From positions 316,822 through 378,102 of the forward strand of contig PAPV01000004.1 of the NCBI GenBank assembly GCA_002709075.1: a stretch of DNA of 61,281 nt, given 5' to 3'. The notes beneath the pieces were generated by a model. That model did not search any database, had not been told where the DNA came from, and was given only the letters and a program-made list of their open reading frames with translations. The position numbers were made by a program, and so were the translations under genes. The stretch's first letter is position 1; every line of letters begins with the position of its first letter. Source of the stretch: Rhodospirillaceae bacterium (lineage in GTDB: Bacteria; Pseudomonadota; Alphaproteobacteria; MPNO01; UBA2964). This document shows, piece by piece, positions 1 to 7,779 of the stretch.

Positions 1-6
1 AAAAAA

Positions 7-38
7 TGGCCCTCGAAAGCTGTTCATTTCGAGGGCCA
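7..38 (-). terminator. Stem-loop terminator at left edge
   Basis: A perfect 12-bp stem (7-18 with 27-38) encloses an 8-nt loop. Six A residues precede it on the plus strand, so a leftward transcript would end in hairpin plus U-run. A second hairpin (51-57 with 72-78) follows. It probably ends a leftward transcript or separates it from the gene at 284; the gene it serves is not identifiable. Confidence 0.55.
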
Positions 39-142
39 AAGGTGGGATGTACCCCAGCCTTGGAGACTCAACTGGGGTGGCAATGTTGGAAGTAGGTTTC
101 ATGAGATACCTCAAACCAACGATGCAGATAATACATAAATTT

Positions 143-167
143 AATGAGAATGCAAGTCATTCTCATT
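143..167. promoter_or_regulatory. Palindromic operator, Fur-family-like
   Basis: Two perfect 10-bp half-sites, AATGAGAATG and CATTCTCATT, are separated by CAAGT. The half-site resembles Fur-family boxes (GAGAAT/ATTCTC type), but the spacer is longer than in the classical 19-mer. It lies about 115 bp before the start at 284, where it could repress that gene. Assignment to a metal-responsive regulator is inference from sequence resemblance only. Confidence 0.4.
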
Positions 168-283
168 CGCAATATATTATTTTTGTTATTTTCTTAGTTC
201 TTTAGAAAATATACAAAGTGCATAAGACGAAAATGTTGTAATTTAACGACACAAAATTCAACTGAACCAGAACCGGATTGACC

Positions 284-1198
284 ATGGTGCTTTTTAAAAG
301 CAACTTATCTTTTCTAACTTTTATTACTGTATTGGTTTTTGGAAACTGTGTTTTCAACGTCGAGGCAAGAGAACATAAGGATTCTATCCGGCCTGATGCT
401 GGTAATGAAAAATTCGTTTTAGAAAAATTACAAGGATATACAGACCCTAGAAACATATCAGAAATAATATACTTAATGGTTGGCAAAAGCGGTAAAAGAG
501 GTCGAGAACGGGCAGTTAAAATTCAAAAAAAGCGTGGTGTGATAGAAACTGGATTAAAAGCAGAATTTCCCAGGGGTGTGCAATGTCCGCAGATTGATAC
601 AGAAACTTGGGCGATTGACTATTCCTATAAAAGACACGGGGCGGCGCTCCACAAAGGCGTAGATATTGTGCCAGAAGAGGGAGAAGGTACTCCAGTAGTG
701 GCAATCGCTGATGGATCTGTTGTTGGCAAATTTTTTAATCGTTGGAATAGAAAAGGGATTGAATTAATGCTTCGCCATTCTCCGAAACAGACCGGCTTAC
801 CCTATTGGATTTATTCTCAATACACGCACCTCAAGAACTACCCCAGATTTGATATTGGAACACCTGTAAAAAAAGGTGAAAAAATTGGGATTACTTCTAA
901 TACTGGGCTTATGGGGAAGAGAGAAAGAAGGGACGCTCTGCATTTTGCCATTTTGTATTCAAAAAGCCCAAAATGGACTAATACCGGGAGGGCGGTGGTC
1001 CCTGCTGATGCTTTCTGGATGGATCCCAATGCGTTTTATCGAAGCAGTGGCCCATATGATTCAAAAACGTTAAGAAATTTAACAAAAGATGAAAAGAAAA
1101 TAAAAATCCCCTATCTATTTGTTGATGGCAGTCTTAATCCAAAGGAAACTAAAAAAATTTGGCCCTATGTATGCAAAAAAAAGATTGAAAAATATTAA
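284..1198 (+). CDS. Secreted M23-like (LytM) peptidase-fold protein
   Basis: A 304-residue protein with an N-terminal signal peptide (hydrophobic from about residue 8 to 22, cleavage probably near residue 28). The middle has the M23 metallopeptidase (lysostaphin/LytM) fold: HKGVD at 123-127 supplies the first zinc His and Asp, H182 lies in the YTHL segment, and H220 is in the final LHF motif. The usual HxH of that last motif is A-L-H here (A218), so the residue normally acting as general base is missing and activity is doubtful. The ATG at 284 is preferred over a TTG two codons upstream. The C-terminal 75 residues are lysine-rich and unrecognised. It would act in the periplasm on peptidoglycan or as a non-catalytic binder. 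It lies 96 bp before another exported protein on the same strand. Confidence 0.7.
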   Translation: MVLFKSNLSFLTFITVLVFGNCVFNVEAREHKDSIRPDAGNEKFVLEKLQGYTDPRNISEIIYLMVGKSGKRGRERAVKIQKKRGVIETGLKAEFPRGVQCPQIDTETWAIDYSYKRHGAALHKGVDIVPEEGEGTPVVAIADGSVVGKFFNRWNRKGIELMLRHSPKQTGLPYWIYSQYTHLKNYPRFDIGTPVKKGEKIGITSNTGLMGKRERRDALHFAILYSKSPKWTNTGRAVVPADAFWMDPNAFYRSSGPYDSKTLRNLTKDEKKIKIPYLFVDGSLNPKETKKIWPYVCKKKIEKY

Positions 1199-1294
1199 GA
1201 GGAAGAACAATTTGATTAACTTTTTTAGAGTAAAGATTTTTCTTTAAACACTATACAGAAGTCGCTTTTCCAACATTCAACTTATGAGGGAAAA

Positions 1295-2179
1295 ATGAAG
1301 CACGTTTTTGCAGTTATTCTATTTGTTTGTCTATCAGGTTGCGCATGTATCGCTAAATCTGCCGAAAATATTTATACGGGTTTAATTTCTGATGCTCACG
1401 CTCACTTGGCATCTAGAATAGAAGGAGTGGCGCCCTCGGATATCATTGAGTTGTACCGCCGAGCGGACGTATTCCGAGCTGCATTATTTGTGAATGTTAA
1501 GAAGCTCAGAGAACTACGGCCATTATTTCCAGAGAAATTTATTTTCTTTACCGATCCTTACAAAGGCAAAAGAAGTAATTATAGGTTAGCGAGGGAACGA
1601 CTGCGCAAAATTCCAGAAATGCTAGATTCAGGGATGATTTCTGGAGTGGGGGAATTCTATGCGAGTCTTAGTTCTGCACCCTTTAACAGAATGGGGATAG
1701 AAATCGACCTGACCGAGCCTACCCAAGAAAAATTCTTATCAACATTAAATGAAAAAATCGCGGTACTTCATATACACGATGAGAAAATCTCAGAATCCAC
1801 ACAGAAAATATTTGGCAAGTATCCCGGGATCAAATTTATCCTTTCGCATTGCGGGTATCAGCAGCCTGCAAGGTTGCGAGGGTTGCTGCGAAAGCATTCT
1901 AATTTATTCGCTGACCTCTCTTTAATATCGAATAACCATTTTGGACCTTTTAAATTTTCCCCTTTAATTTCAATAAGACCATCAACAGACTGGAAACAAC
2001 TCTTGATCGAATTTTCAACGAGATTTCTGGTTGGTTCAGACATTGGCGCAAACTGGAATAGGATGCAACTTCTACCTGAGATAATCTACGATTTCAGACG
2101 ATTATTAGGCAATCTACCAATACAAACAGCCGAACAGATCGCCTATAAGAATTTTGATCGATTGTTTCTAACTGAATAG
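1295..2179 (+). CDS. Lipoprotein of the amidohydrolase (TIM-barrel) superfamily
   Basis: A 294-residue protein with a lipoprotein signal: hydrophobic core followed by lipobox LSGC, acylated Cys at residue 16. The mature part looks like an amidohydrolase-2/TatD-type TIM barrel: DAHAH (33-37) as the first metal motif, a GVGE segment near 118, HIHD near 152, LSHCG near 175 and a GSDIG motif near 245 that would give the last catalytic Asp. All expected metal ligands seem present, so hydrolase activity is plausible; the substrate is unknown. The C-terminus (IAYKNFDRLF) is very like that of the protein at 13660 (IAYKNAEKLY), so the two may be distant paralogues. The start follows a GAGGGAAAA stretch. 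Confidence 0.65.
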   Translation: MKHVFAVILFVCLSGCACIAKSAENIYTGLISDAHAHLASRIEGVAPSDIIELYRRADVFRAALFVNVKKLRELRPLFPEKFIFFTDPYKGKRSNYRLARERLRKIPEMLDSGMISGVGEFYASLSSAPFNRMGIEIDLTEPTQEKFLSTLNEKIAVLHIHDEKISESTQKIFGKYPGIKFILSHCGYQQPARLRGLLRKHSNLFADLSLISNNHFGPFKFSPLISIRPSTDWKQLLIEFSTRFLVGSDIGANWNRMQLLPEIIYDFRRLLGNLPIQTAEQIAYKNFDRLFLTE

Positions 2180-2484
2180 GGTCCAATAAAATATATCACA
2201 ATTCCGTTTAAAAATGCTTAATCATAAAATAAAAAAAGTGTGGAACTGCACACGCTTGAGCAATCAAGCTGAGTCCAACCTAGGATTTTGTCTAATAGAG
2301 TAGTAGTAAAACAAAAAACCCTTTATTTGGATTAATAAAATACTTGAAAGTGTTATTGACTTTCAAAGTTGTTTAAATTTGATTTAATATCGCATTACTT
2401 TGGGAACAATGTAACCGGTGACCAGTAAAGCGGATGCAGGTGTGTTAATAAAAAAACACTGTTTTTAATTTGAAAGGAATTATT
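2180..2484. other. Non-coding stretch with two tandem hairpins
   Basis: No coding sequence is evident. At 2238-2253 GTGTG pairs with CACAC; immediately after, GCTTGA (2254-2259) and TCAAGC (2264-2269) form a stem closed by a GCAA (GNRA-type) tetraloop. The lack of a following T-run argues against a simple terminator. Further on, TTGACT at 2356 could be a -35 element for the small gene at 2485, with an AT-rich -10 region near 2380-2390. The structured part could be the 3' end of the upstream mRNA or a small RNA. Confidence 0.35.
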
Positions 2485-2625
2485 GTGATTAAAACAATTT
2501 TAGGTTTAAAACTAGCATCATCTATTTTTGCGACAGGATTAGTTGTTGGGATGAGTTTAATTATTTGCAATAAATCAAAGAAGTTTTGTAAAAATAACTC
2601 CAATGAAAATGTCCAGGACGCGTAA
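2485..2625 (+). CDS. Small single-span membrane protein (46 aa)
   Basis: GTG start with a good Shine-Dalgarno (GAAAGGA, 9 nt upstream). The 46-residue product has one hydrophobic helix (about residues 3-27) and a polar, Lys/Asn-rich tail with two cysteines, ending QDA. A stem-loop terminator follows directly, so this reads as a stand-alone transcription unit. No family recognised. Ribosome binding site, helix and terminator together support it being real. Confidence 0.5.
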   Translation: MIKTILGLKLASSIFATGLVVGMSLIICNKSKKFCKNNSNENVQDA

Positions 2626-2640
2626 GCAACCATATAAATC

Positions 2641-2673
2641 AATAACGAACCCCTTTAGTTGCGTTATTTTTTT
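2641..2673 (+). terminator. Rho-independent terminator after small membrane gene
   Basis: AATAACG (2641-2647) pairs with CGTTATT (2662-2668), extended by an inner AAC/GTT pairing, and is followed by a T-run. It lies 15 nt after the stop of the 46-aa gene. Confidence 0.6.
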
Positions 2674-2762
2674 ACAGAAAAGATTTAGTGTTGTAACCCC
2701 ATTACCTGGGAGCTCACTTTTAGCTCGTTCCAGATATTTTACAAAAACATTGCTTTAGTTTT

Positions 2763-3929
2763 TCAGTCAAGAGGCAGACCGACGTAGTTTTCTGAAAAAT
2801 TTAGTTGTGCGTTTTTGGAACATTTTAGATGGTCTAATTCAGCCTCCTGAATTTTTTGATCAAAAGCATTCTGTTCTGGAAATTTGTGCAGAGTTGTAGT
2901 CATCCACCAACTAAAACGAATGGCGCCCCAAATACGTTTGAGCGCTCGGGCAGAGTAATGGTTCAAAAGCTGAGTGTCATTCTGGTAGAAACCACAGATT
3001 GCCTCGTGAAGGTAATGTACATCAGAAAAAGCCAGGTTCAATCCCTTTGCACCTGTAGGCGGCACAATATGCGCTGCATCCCCAACTAGAAATAAATTTC
3101 CATATTGCATGGGTTCAGTAACAAAAGATCGCAGAGGGGCAATGGATTTTTCTATCGAATTCCCAATTACCAATTCTTCAGCGGCTTTATTCGGAAGCCG
3201 ATTTCTTAACTCATCCCAGAATCGTTGGTCACTCCAATTTTCAGTCGAATCCTCAATAGGTGTTTGTATATAATACCTGCTTAGAGATTCGTTGCGCATG
3301 GAAGCAAGGGCGAAACCGTTTTTATGATTTGCGTAGATTAGTTCATCACTTACAGGAGGTGTTTCTGAGAGTACACCCAACCATCCAAACGGATATATCC
3401 TTTCAAATACTTTGGAACAAGCTTTGGGTATTTGTTGCCGCGCAACGCCGTGAAAGCCATCGCACCCAATTACAAAATCACAAGATATTTTTTTGTGCTG
3501 GTTGTGATGAGTAAAGGATACAGTTGGATTTTTCGCAATCAAATTTTCGGGCATAACCTTAGAAGCAGAATTAACAACAATGTTGTCCCTCTCAACAGCA
3601 TCATAGAGATCAGCAGTAGCTTCTGTTTGTCCATAAACAGTTACGCATTTATCAACTAGATTTTTAAAATTAATCCTAAAGCTTGCATTTTTTGATGAGA
3701 GAAAAATCCCATTGTGTTTAAATCCCTCCTTCTTGAGTCTCTTACTCACACCAGCTTTTTCTAATAATTGGACACTGCCTTCTTCTAAAACTCCGGCTCT
3801 AACACGTGAAAGCACATGTTCTTTTGTATGTTTTTCGAGAACAATACAATCAATGTCCGACTGTGTTAATAACTTTGCAAGTAACAGACCGGATGGTCCC
3901 CCGCCAATTATAGCTACCTGTTTCCTCAT
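2763..3929 (-). CDS. pobA: 4-hydroxybenzoate 3-monooxygenase-type flavoprotein
   Basis: A 388-residue class A flavoprotein hydroxylase, the usual PobA length. It shows the N-terminal FAD-binding GGGPSG (residues 8-13), an RVRAGVLE segment matching the PobA RIRAGVLE motif, the middle CDGFHG motif, FERIYPFGWLG, and GDAAHIVPPTGAKGLN late in the protein. These are close to the p-hydroxybenzoate hydroxylase consensus, so conversion of 4-hydroxybenzoate to protocatechuate with NAD(P)H and O2 in the cytoplasm is likely. No protocatechuate ring-cleavage genes are adjacent. It is transcribed away from the photolyase gene; the 3930-4166 gap must hold both promoters. Confidence 0.85.
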   Translation of the reverse strand: MRKQVAIIGGGPSGLLLAKLLTQSDIDCIVLEKHTKEHVLSRVRAGVLEEGSVQLLEKAGVSKRLKKEGFKHNGIFLSSKNASFRINFKNLVDKCVTVYGQTEATADLYDAVERDNIVVNSASKVMPENLIAKNPTVSFTHHNQHKKISCDFVIGCDGFHGVARQQIPKACSKVFERIYPFGWLGVLSETPPVSDELIYANHKNGFALASMRNESLSRYYIQTPIEDSTENWSDQRFWDELRNRLPNKAAEELVIGNSIEKSIAPLRSFVTEPMQYGNLFLVGDAAHIVPPTGAKGLNLAFSDVHYLHEAICGFYQNDTQLLNHYSARALKRIWGAIRFSWWMTTTLHKFPEQNAFDQKIQEAELDHLKCSKNAQLNFSENYVGLPLD

Positions 3930-4166
3930 TTTATCTCTAGCTCAAGAAACGTTTTGGATGTTAAAAATATGCATGGTAAATGGAGTAAGCAAAAATTTAA
4001 AATTATAGTCGCAAAACATTGTCACTTGAACCCCACCTTATGTTGAACCATAAACTCAACTGACACAACTTTTTAAAAATGCTGACACACGATTTAATAT
4101 GACCTGCAACCACACAAAAGCCGTATCTGGTATACGTACGTGACCATAAACAGATGTAAAAATGCT

Positions 4167-5660
4167 ATGAATAAAAGATTCTTTGTTCTTTTTGGAAATC
4201 AATTATTTAATCCCAAAATACTGAAAGCTCTGAATTGCAACCATGTATTTATGGCGGAAGATTATGAGCTTTGTACCTACCAAAAACATCATAAGCTGAA
4301 GATTTATTTATTTCTTTGTTCAATGAGAGAGTATAGGGACGAGCTGACTAAATGTGGAATTCGGGTGACATACTTTAAGTTAGAGGATAGGTCGAACAAA
4401 TCAAATTATCTTGATTTCCTATGTGAGTTCTTAAAAAAAAATGAATTGAAACAGATTAATTTTTTCGAGATTGAGGACAAATTTCTAGAAAATAGAATTA
4501 TTAAACAAAACGCAATTGAAGATTTTGATATTCAAATTCATCGTTCGCCAATGTTTTTGTTCTCCAGAGAAGAATTTTCCTCATTTCACAAGGGTAAATC
4601 TACTTTTAGATTATCTAGCTTTTATAAGTATGGAAGGAAAAAATTTAAGGTCTTAGTAAACTCAAATCTTAATCCCATCGGGGACAAATGGTCTTTTGAT
4701 GAAGAAAATAGGAAGAAGATTCCCAACGGTTTAACGGTGCCAAAAATCAGCCGTTACGAAATGTCAAAACACCAAGAAGATGTTATAAACATTATAAATA
4801 AAAAGTTTTCAGATCACCCAGGAACATTGGCTAATATTTGGTTTCCAGTTAAGCGCAAACAAGTGTTTTTGGCATTAGATCGTTTTTTGGATGAAAGACT
4901 TGTGAAATTTGGTATTTATGAAGATGCTGTTCAAAAAGGTCGGAATTTTTTATTTCATAGCTGCATCAGCCCGTTCCTAAATATTGGTTTAATAACGCCC
5001 GACGAAGTAATCAAAAGGGTTTTAGAACATTATAACAAAGGGGGCATTCCAATAAATTCAATCGAGGGGTATATACGCCAAATTCTCGGCTGGCGGGAGT
5101 TTATAAGAGGAATTTATCATGTTAGAGGGGAGGAGCAAGAAAAACGTAATTTTTGGAAGCATAAACGCGATCTCTGCGACAGTTGGTACAAGGGTGATAC
5201 AGGAATAGAACCATTAGATGATTGTATAAAATTAGCAATCGCTGATGGGTATAACCATCATATACCGCGACTTATGATAATCAGTAATATAATGACTTTG
5301 TGTGAAATTGACCCTAAAACCATTTATAAATGGTTTATGGAGTTGTATATCGATTCGTCTGACTGGGTAATGGTGCCTAATGTATATGGTATGGCGACCT
5401 ACGCTGACGGCGGACTTATGTCTACCAAACCATATACGTGCAGTTCCAATTACATCCTTAAAATGAGTAATTACAGCAAAGGGGAGTGGTGCGATGTGAT
5501 GGATGGACTCTACTGGCGTTTCATCGAAAAACACAAAAGTTTTTATAAATCCAATCCGCGGCTCGCATTTCAGTCACGAATGCTAGAGAAGATGAAACCT
5601 GAGCGAAAGAACAGAATATTCAATAAAGCCGAAGCTTTTTTATTGCAACACACATGTTAA
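4167..5660 (+). CDS. FeS-BCP/PhrB-family photolyase lacking the Fe-S cysteines
   Basis: A 497-residue protein of the deoxyribodipyrimidine photolyase-related (FeS-BCP, bacterial 6-4 photolyase) family. It begins FVLFGNQLF like the family N-terminus and carries the paired histidines HH (364-365) in the HHIPRLM segment needed for 6-4 repair, then DWVMVPNVYGMATYADGG and the KPY segment of the FAD region. The family's four cluster-binding cysteines (PhrB C350, C438, C441, C454) align with P349, S437, E440 and a short deletion, so the 4Fe-4S cluster should be absent. The ATG at 4167 is preferred to the GTG at 4140 because it gives the conserved N-terminus. It lies 354 bp upstream of the MAA operon. 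Role: FAD-dependent, light-driven DNA repair or photoreception. Confidence 0.8.
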   Translation: MNKRFFVLFGNQLFNPKILKALNCNHVFMAEDYELCTYQKHHKLKIYLFLCSMREYRDELTKCGIRVTYFKLEDRSNKSNYLDFLCEFLKKNELKQINFFEIEDKFLENRIIKQNAIEDFDIQIHRSPMFLFSREEFSSFHKGKSTFRLSSFYKYGRKKFKVLVNSNLNPIGDKWSFDEENRKKIPNGLTVPKISRYEMSKHQEDVINIINKKFSDHPGTLANIWFPVKRKQVFLALDRFLDERLVKFGIYEDAVQKGRNFLFHSCISPFLNIGLITPDEVIKRVLEHYNKGGIPINSIEGYIRQILGWREFIRGIYHVRGEEQEKRNFWKHKRDLCDSWYKGDTGIEPLDDCIKLAIADGYNHHIPRLMIISNIMTLCEIDPKTIYKWFMELYIDSSDWVMVPNVYGMATYADGGLMSTKPYTCSSNYILKMSNYSKGEWCDVMDGLYWRFIEKHKSFYKSNPRLAFQSRMLEKMKPERKNRIFNKAEAFLLQHTC

Positions 5661-5944
5661 GGTTTCTCTAACGTAATTGAAAATGAACTTGTTATTTACC
5701 ACAAGAGGGTACAACCGTTTCTAATATCCTTGAAGTTTTTGTAAGGCGTACTGTAAAATTCTCTTTTGCGTCATAATTTTATTTAATGAAAGTTCATCAA
5801 ATTAATATAAGACTGTAAAAATTATTAATCATTAGTATGCAATAAAAGTTTTTGAACTCCTTTGTTGAATAAATTTATTGATTTTTAACCCCTTAGTTCA
5901 TATTTAATCCGCAAGAAGCTAATATCCGGAAACTAGGTAAGCGT
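5661..5944. other. AT-rich upstream region of the mys operon
   Basis: No gene is visible. The sequence is very AT-rich with several TTGAAC/TTTAAT-like segments (for example near 5852 and 5910), so the promoter of the mys operon should be here, but I cannot choose one convincingly. No terminator hairpin with a T-run was seen after the photolyase gene, so read-through from that gene is possible. Confidence 0.3.
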
Positions 5945-6016
5945 ATGATGTTTCGTATGGTTACCTTGATCACCACATTGTTAGCGAGAAAAATAATAAT
6001 TAACTGCGAACGCTAG
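5945..6016 (+). CDS. Possible 23-aa leader peptide before mysA
   Basis: ATG at 5945 preceded by AGGTAAG, then 23 codons (MMFRMVTLITTLLARK...) ending in TAG four bases before the mysA ATG. mysA itself has no obvious Shine-Dalgarno in the preceding 20 nt, so translation of this ORF could deliver ribosomes to mysA by coupling. The peptide has a short hydrophobic core. It may be fortuitous. Confidence 0.3.
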   Translation: MMFRMVTLITTLLARKIIINCER

Positions 6017-6020
6017 ATCA

Positions 6021-7754
6021 ATGACAGAAATAGAAAAGCTAATTGCTGCCTTAAATAAAATAGCAGCAGAATTAAATCAACAACACCCCGTAGAAGAGCA
6101 GATCCCGAGAGTACTGAGGTCCAAGTATTTCAGGGAGTTGATTGTATCGTTAATCAATCACCCAATGTATGATCCTAAAACTGAATTGGAATTCCAAAAA
6201 CAAGGTAAGGTAGCCGCATTACCAATTTTACGCAAAATGCGTGGATGTTTCTCACAACCTACAGTATTGTGTTTTAGTTCATTTGCTGAAATTGCGGAAA
6301 TTTTAATCCCTTCTTTGGCACCAATTTTCAGGAGCTTTCTTAACAAGCTACAAAAAAGTAATCAAGCAGGAGTTACTGTAAAGTCACTTTTATGCCTGGA
6401 TCGAGACGCAGATTTTTATCAAAACTTAACTGTGGATCTCGAGAAGAATAATCCGCACGCTTTATTCCCAACTTCACCCTACAGGGAAAGTGAGGGTTCT
6501 GTTGTCAGTTCCAGTGACGATCACACCATCGAGGCTGTAATGACACACAGGAGTTTCACTTCAATACGAATCGAAGAGAATGTCCTTGAAACTTCTAACC
6601 CAATTTTAAGCGATGTTTATTCTCCTCTCGGTCGGTGCGTGTGTTTAGTGGATAAAAATGTCGAAGAAAGCTATGGCTCAAAAATCGATAAATATTTCTC
6701 TGATAACGGTATAATCCTGCATAAGTTTGTTTATCGCGCAATGGAAATAGATAAAACACTCGCCTCAGTTGAAAAGATGTTGCACGAATTTAAAAACTTA
6801 AGTGTGGCTAGGCACGAACCGGTTTTAATAATCGGTGGCGGGGTACTTGCAGATATCGGCGGTTTAGCCTGTGCGCTTTTTAATCGGAATACTCCATACA
6901 TAATGGTTGGGTCTTCAATTGTATCTGCTATCGATGCGGGTCCGTCTCCTCGAACTTGTTGTGACGGATTCGGATACAAAAATCTGACGGGAGCATATCA
7001 TGCACCCATTCTCACCATAACCGACAAGTCATTTTTTAAAACATTACGGAAGGGTTGGCTTCGGCACGGTGTCGCGGAAATTATTAAAATGGCTATCGTC
7101 AAAGATGCAAAGTTATTTGAGCAGCTTGAAAAAATTGGAATCGATTTGATTGAAACTAAGTTTGGAACGGTTAGCCATCCAAATAGCTCTGCTATTAATG
7201 ATGCGTCTAGAGAGATACTGGCTGGAGCAATGCGTAGTTATGTTGAATCAGAATATGGAAATCTCTACGAAACTCATCAATGCAGACCGCATGCTTATGG
7301 ACATACATGGTCCCCTGGATTTGAATTGCAATCCGGATTGTTGCATGGACATGCTGTTTCAATAGGTATGGGTTTTGGTGCCTTTCTGAGCTGGAAACGA
7401 GATTGGTTGGGTTTATCTGATCTTAATCGCATTTTGAACCTGATAACTGACTACGAGTTAAGTTTATGGCATAAAATACTGCTCGATGAGGAACTTATCT
7501 GGAATGCTCAAACGAGCATTACAGATAAAAGAGGAGGTAATCTTGCAGCTCCGGTGCCGAAAGGCTGCATTGGTGAATGTGGATACATTAACGAGTTGAC
7601 ACGTACAGAACTCCGCAACAACATTTTAGAATATCAAAGTTTTTGCAATAAATTTGCGCGGAATGGACATGGAATAGAACCACTTTGTAGCGATGTGGGA
7701 TTGGAAAATCCCGCTGATGTGCTTGATATTAATAATCCAACCAAAGCAGCTTGA
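6021..7754 (+). CDS. mysA: Sugar phosphate cyclase, MAA type (demethyl-4-deoxygadusol synthase-like) with N-terminal extension
   Basis: Predicted to cyclise sedoheptulose 7-phosphate with NAD+ and a divalent metal, giving the 4-deoxygadusol core of mycosporines. The protein has 577 residues, against about 410 in the cyanobacterial enzyme. The cyclase part starts near residue 160-175 and shows GGGVLADIGG (from 272), the GVAEIIKM metal Glu (E353), HAYGHTWSP (H428) and LLHGHAV (H442), plus APVPKG near the end. YGHTWSP separates it from dehydroquinate synthase (FGHTFGHA). The loop normally reading DASVAIKVAVNH is DAGPSPRTCCDG here, reminiscent of eukaryotic homologues as I remember them. The first ~160 residues, helical with no recognised motif, are an unexplained domain. 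mysB starts 25 nt later. Alternative: 2-epi-5-epi-valiolone synthase. Confidence 0.82.
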   Translation: MTEIEKLIAALNKIAAELNQQHPVEEQIPRVLRSKYFRELIVSLINHPMYDPKTELEFQKQGKVAALPILRKMRGCFSQPTVLCFSSFAEIAEILIPSLAPIFRSFLNKLQKSNQAGVTVKSLLCLDRDADFYQNLTVDLEKNNPHALFPTSPYRESEGSVVSSSDDHTIEAVMTHRSFTSIRIEENVLETSNPILSDVYSPLGRCVCLVDKNVEESYGSKIDKYFSDNGIILHKFVYRAMEIDKTLASVEKMLHEFKNLSVARHEPVLIIGGGVLADIGGLACALFNRNTPYIMVGSSIVSAIDAGPSPRTCCDGFGYKNLTGAYHAPILTITDKSFFKTLRKGWLRHGVAEIIKMAIVKDAKLFEQLEKIGIDLIETKFGTVSHPNSSAINDASREILAGAMRSYVESEYGNLYETHQCRPHAYGHTWSPGFELQSGLLHGHAVSIGMGFGAFLSWKRDWLGLSDLNRILNLITDYELSLWHKILLDEELIWNAQTSITDKRGGNLAAPVPKGCIGECGYINELTRTELRNNILEYQSFCNKFARNGHGIEPLCSDVGLENPADVLDINNPTKAA

Positions 7755-7779
7755 AGTTGGTAGAATAAGGACAAAAATA

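Noticed and set aside
6021-7754. mysA as a second 3-dehydroquinate synthase (AroB)
   Set aside because: It has YGHTWSP and HGHAV instead of FGHTFGHA and HGEAV, and it is followed by MysB/C/D homologues.
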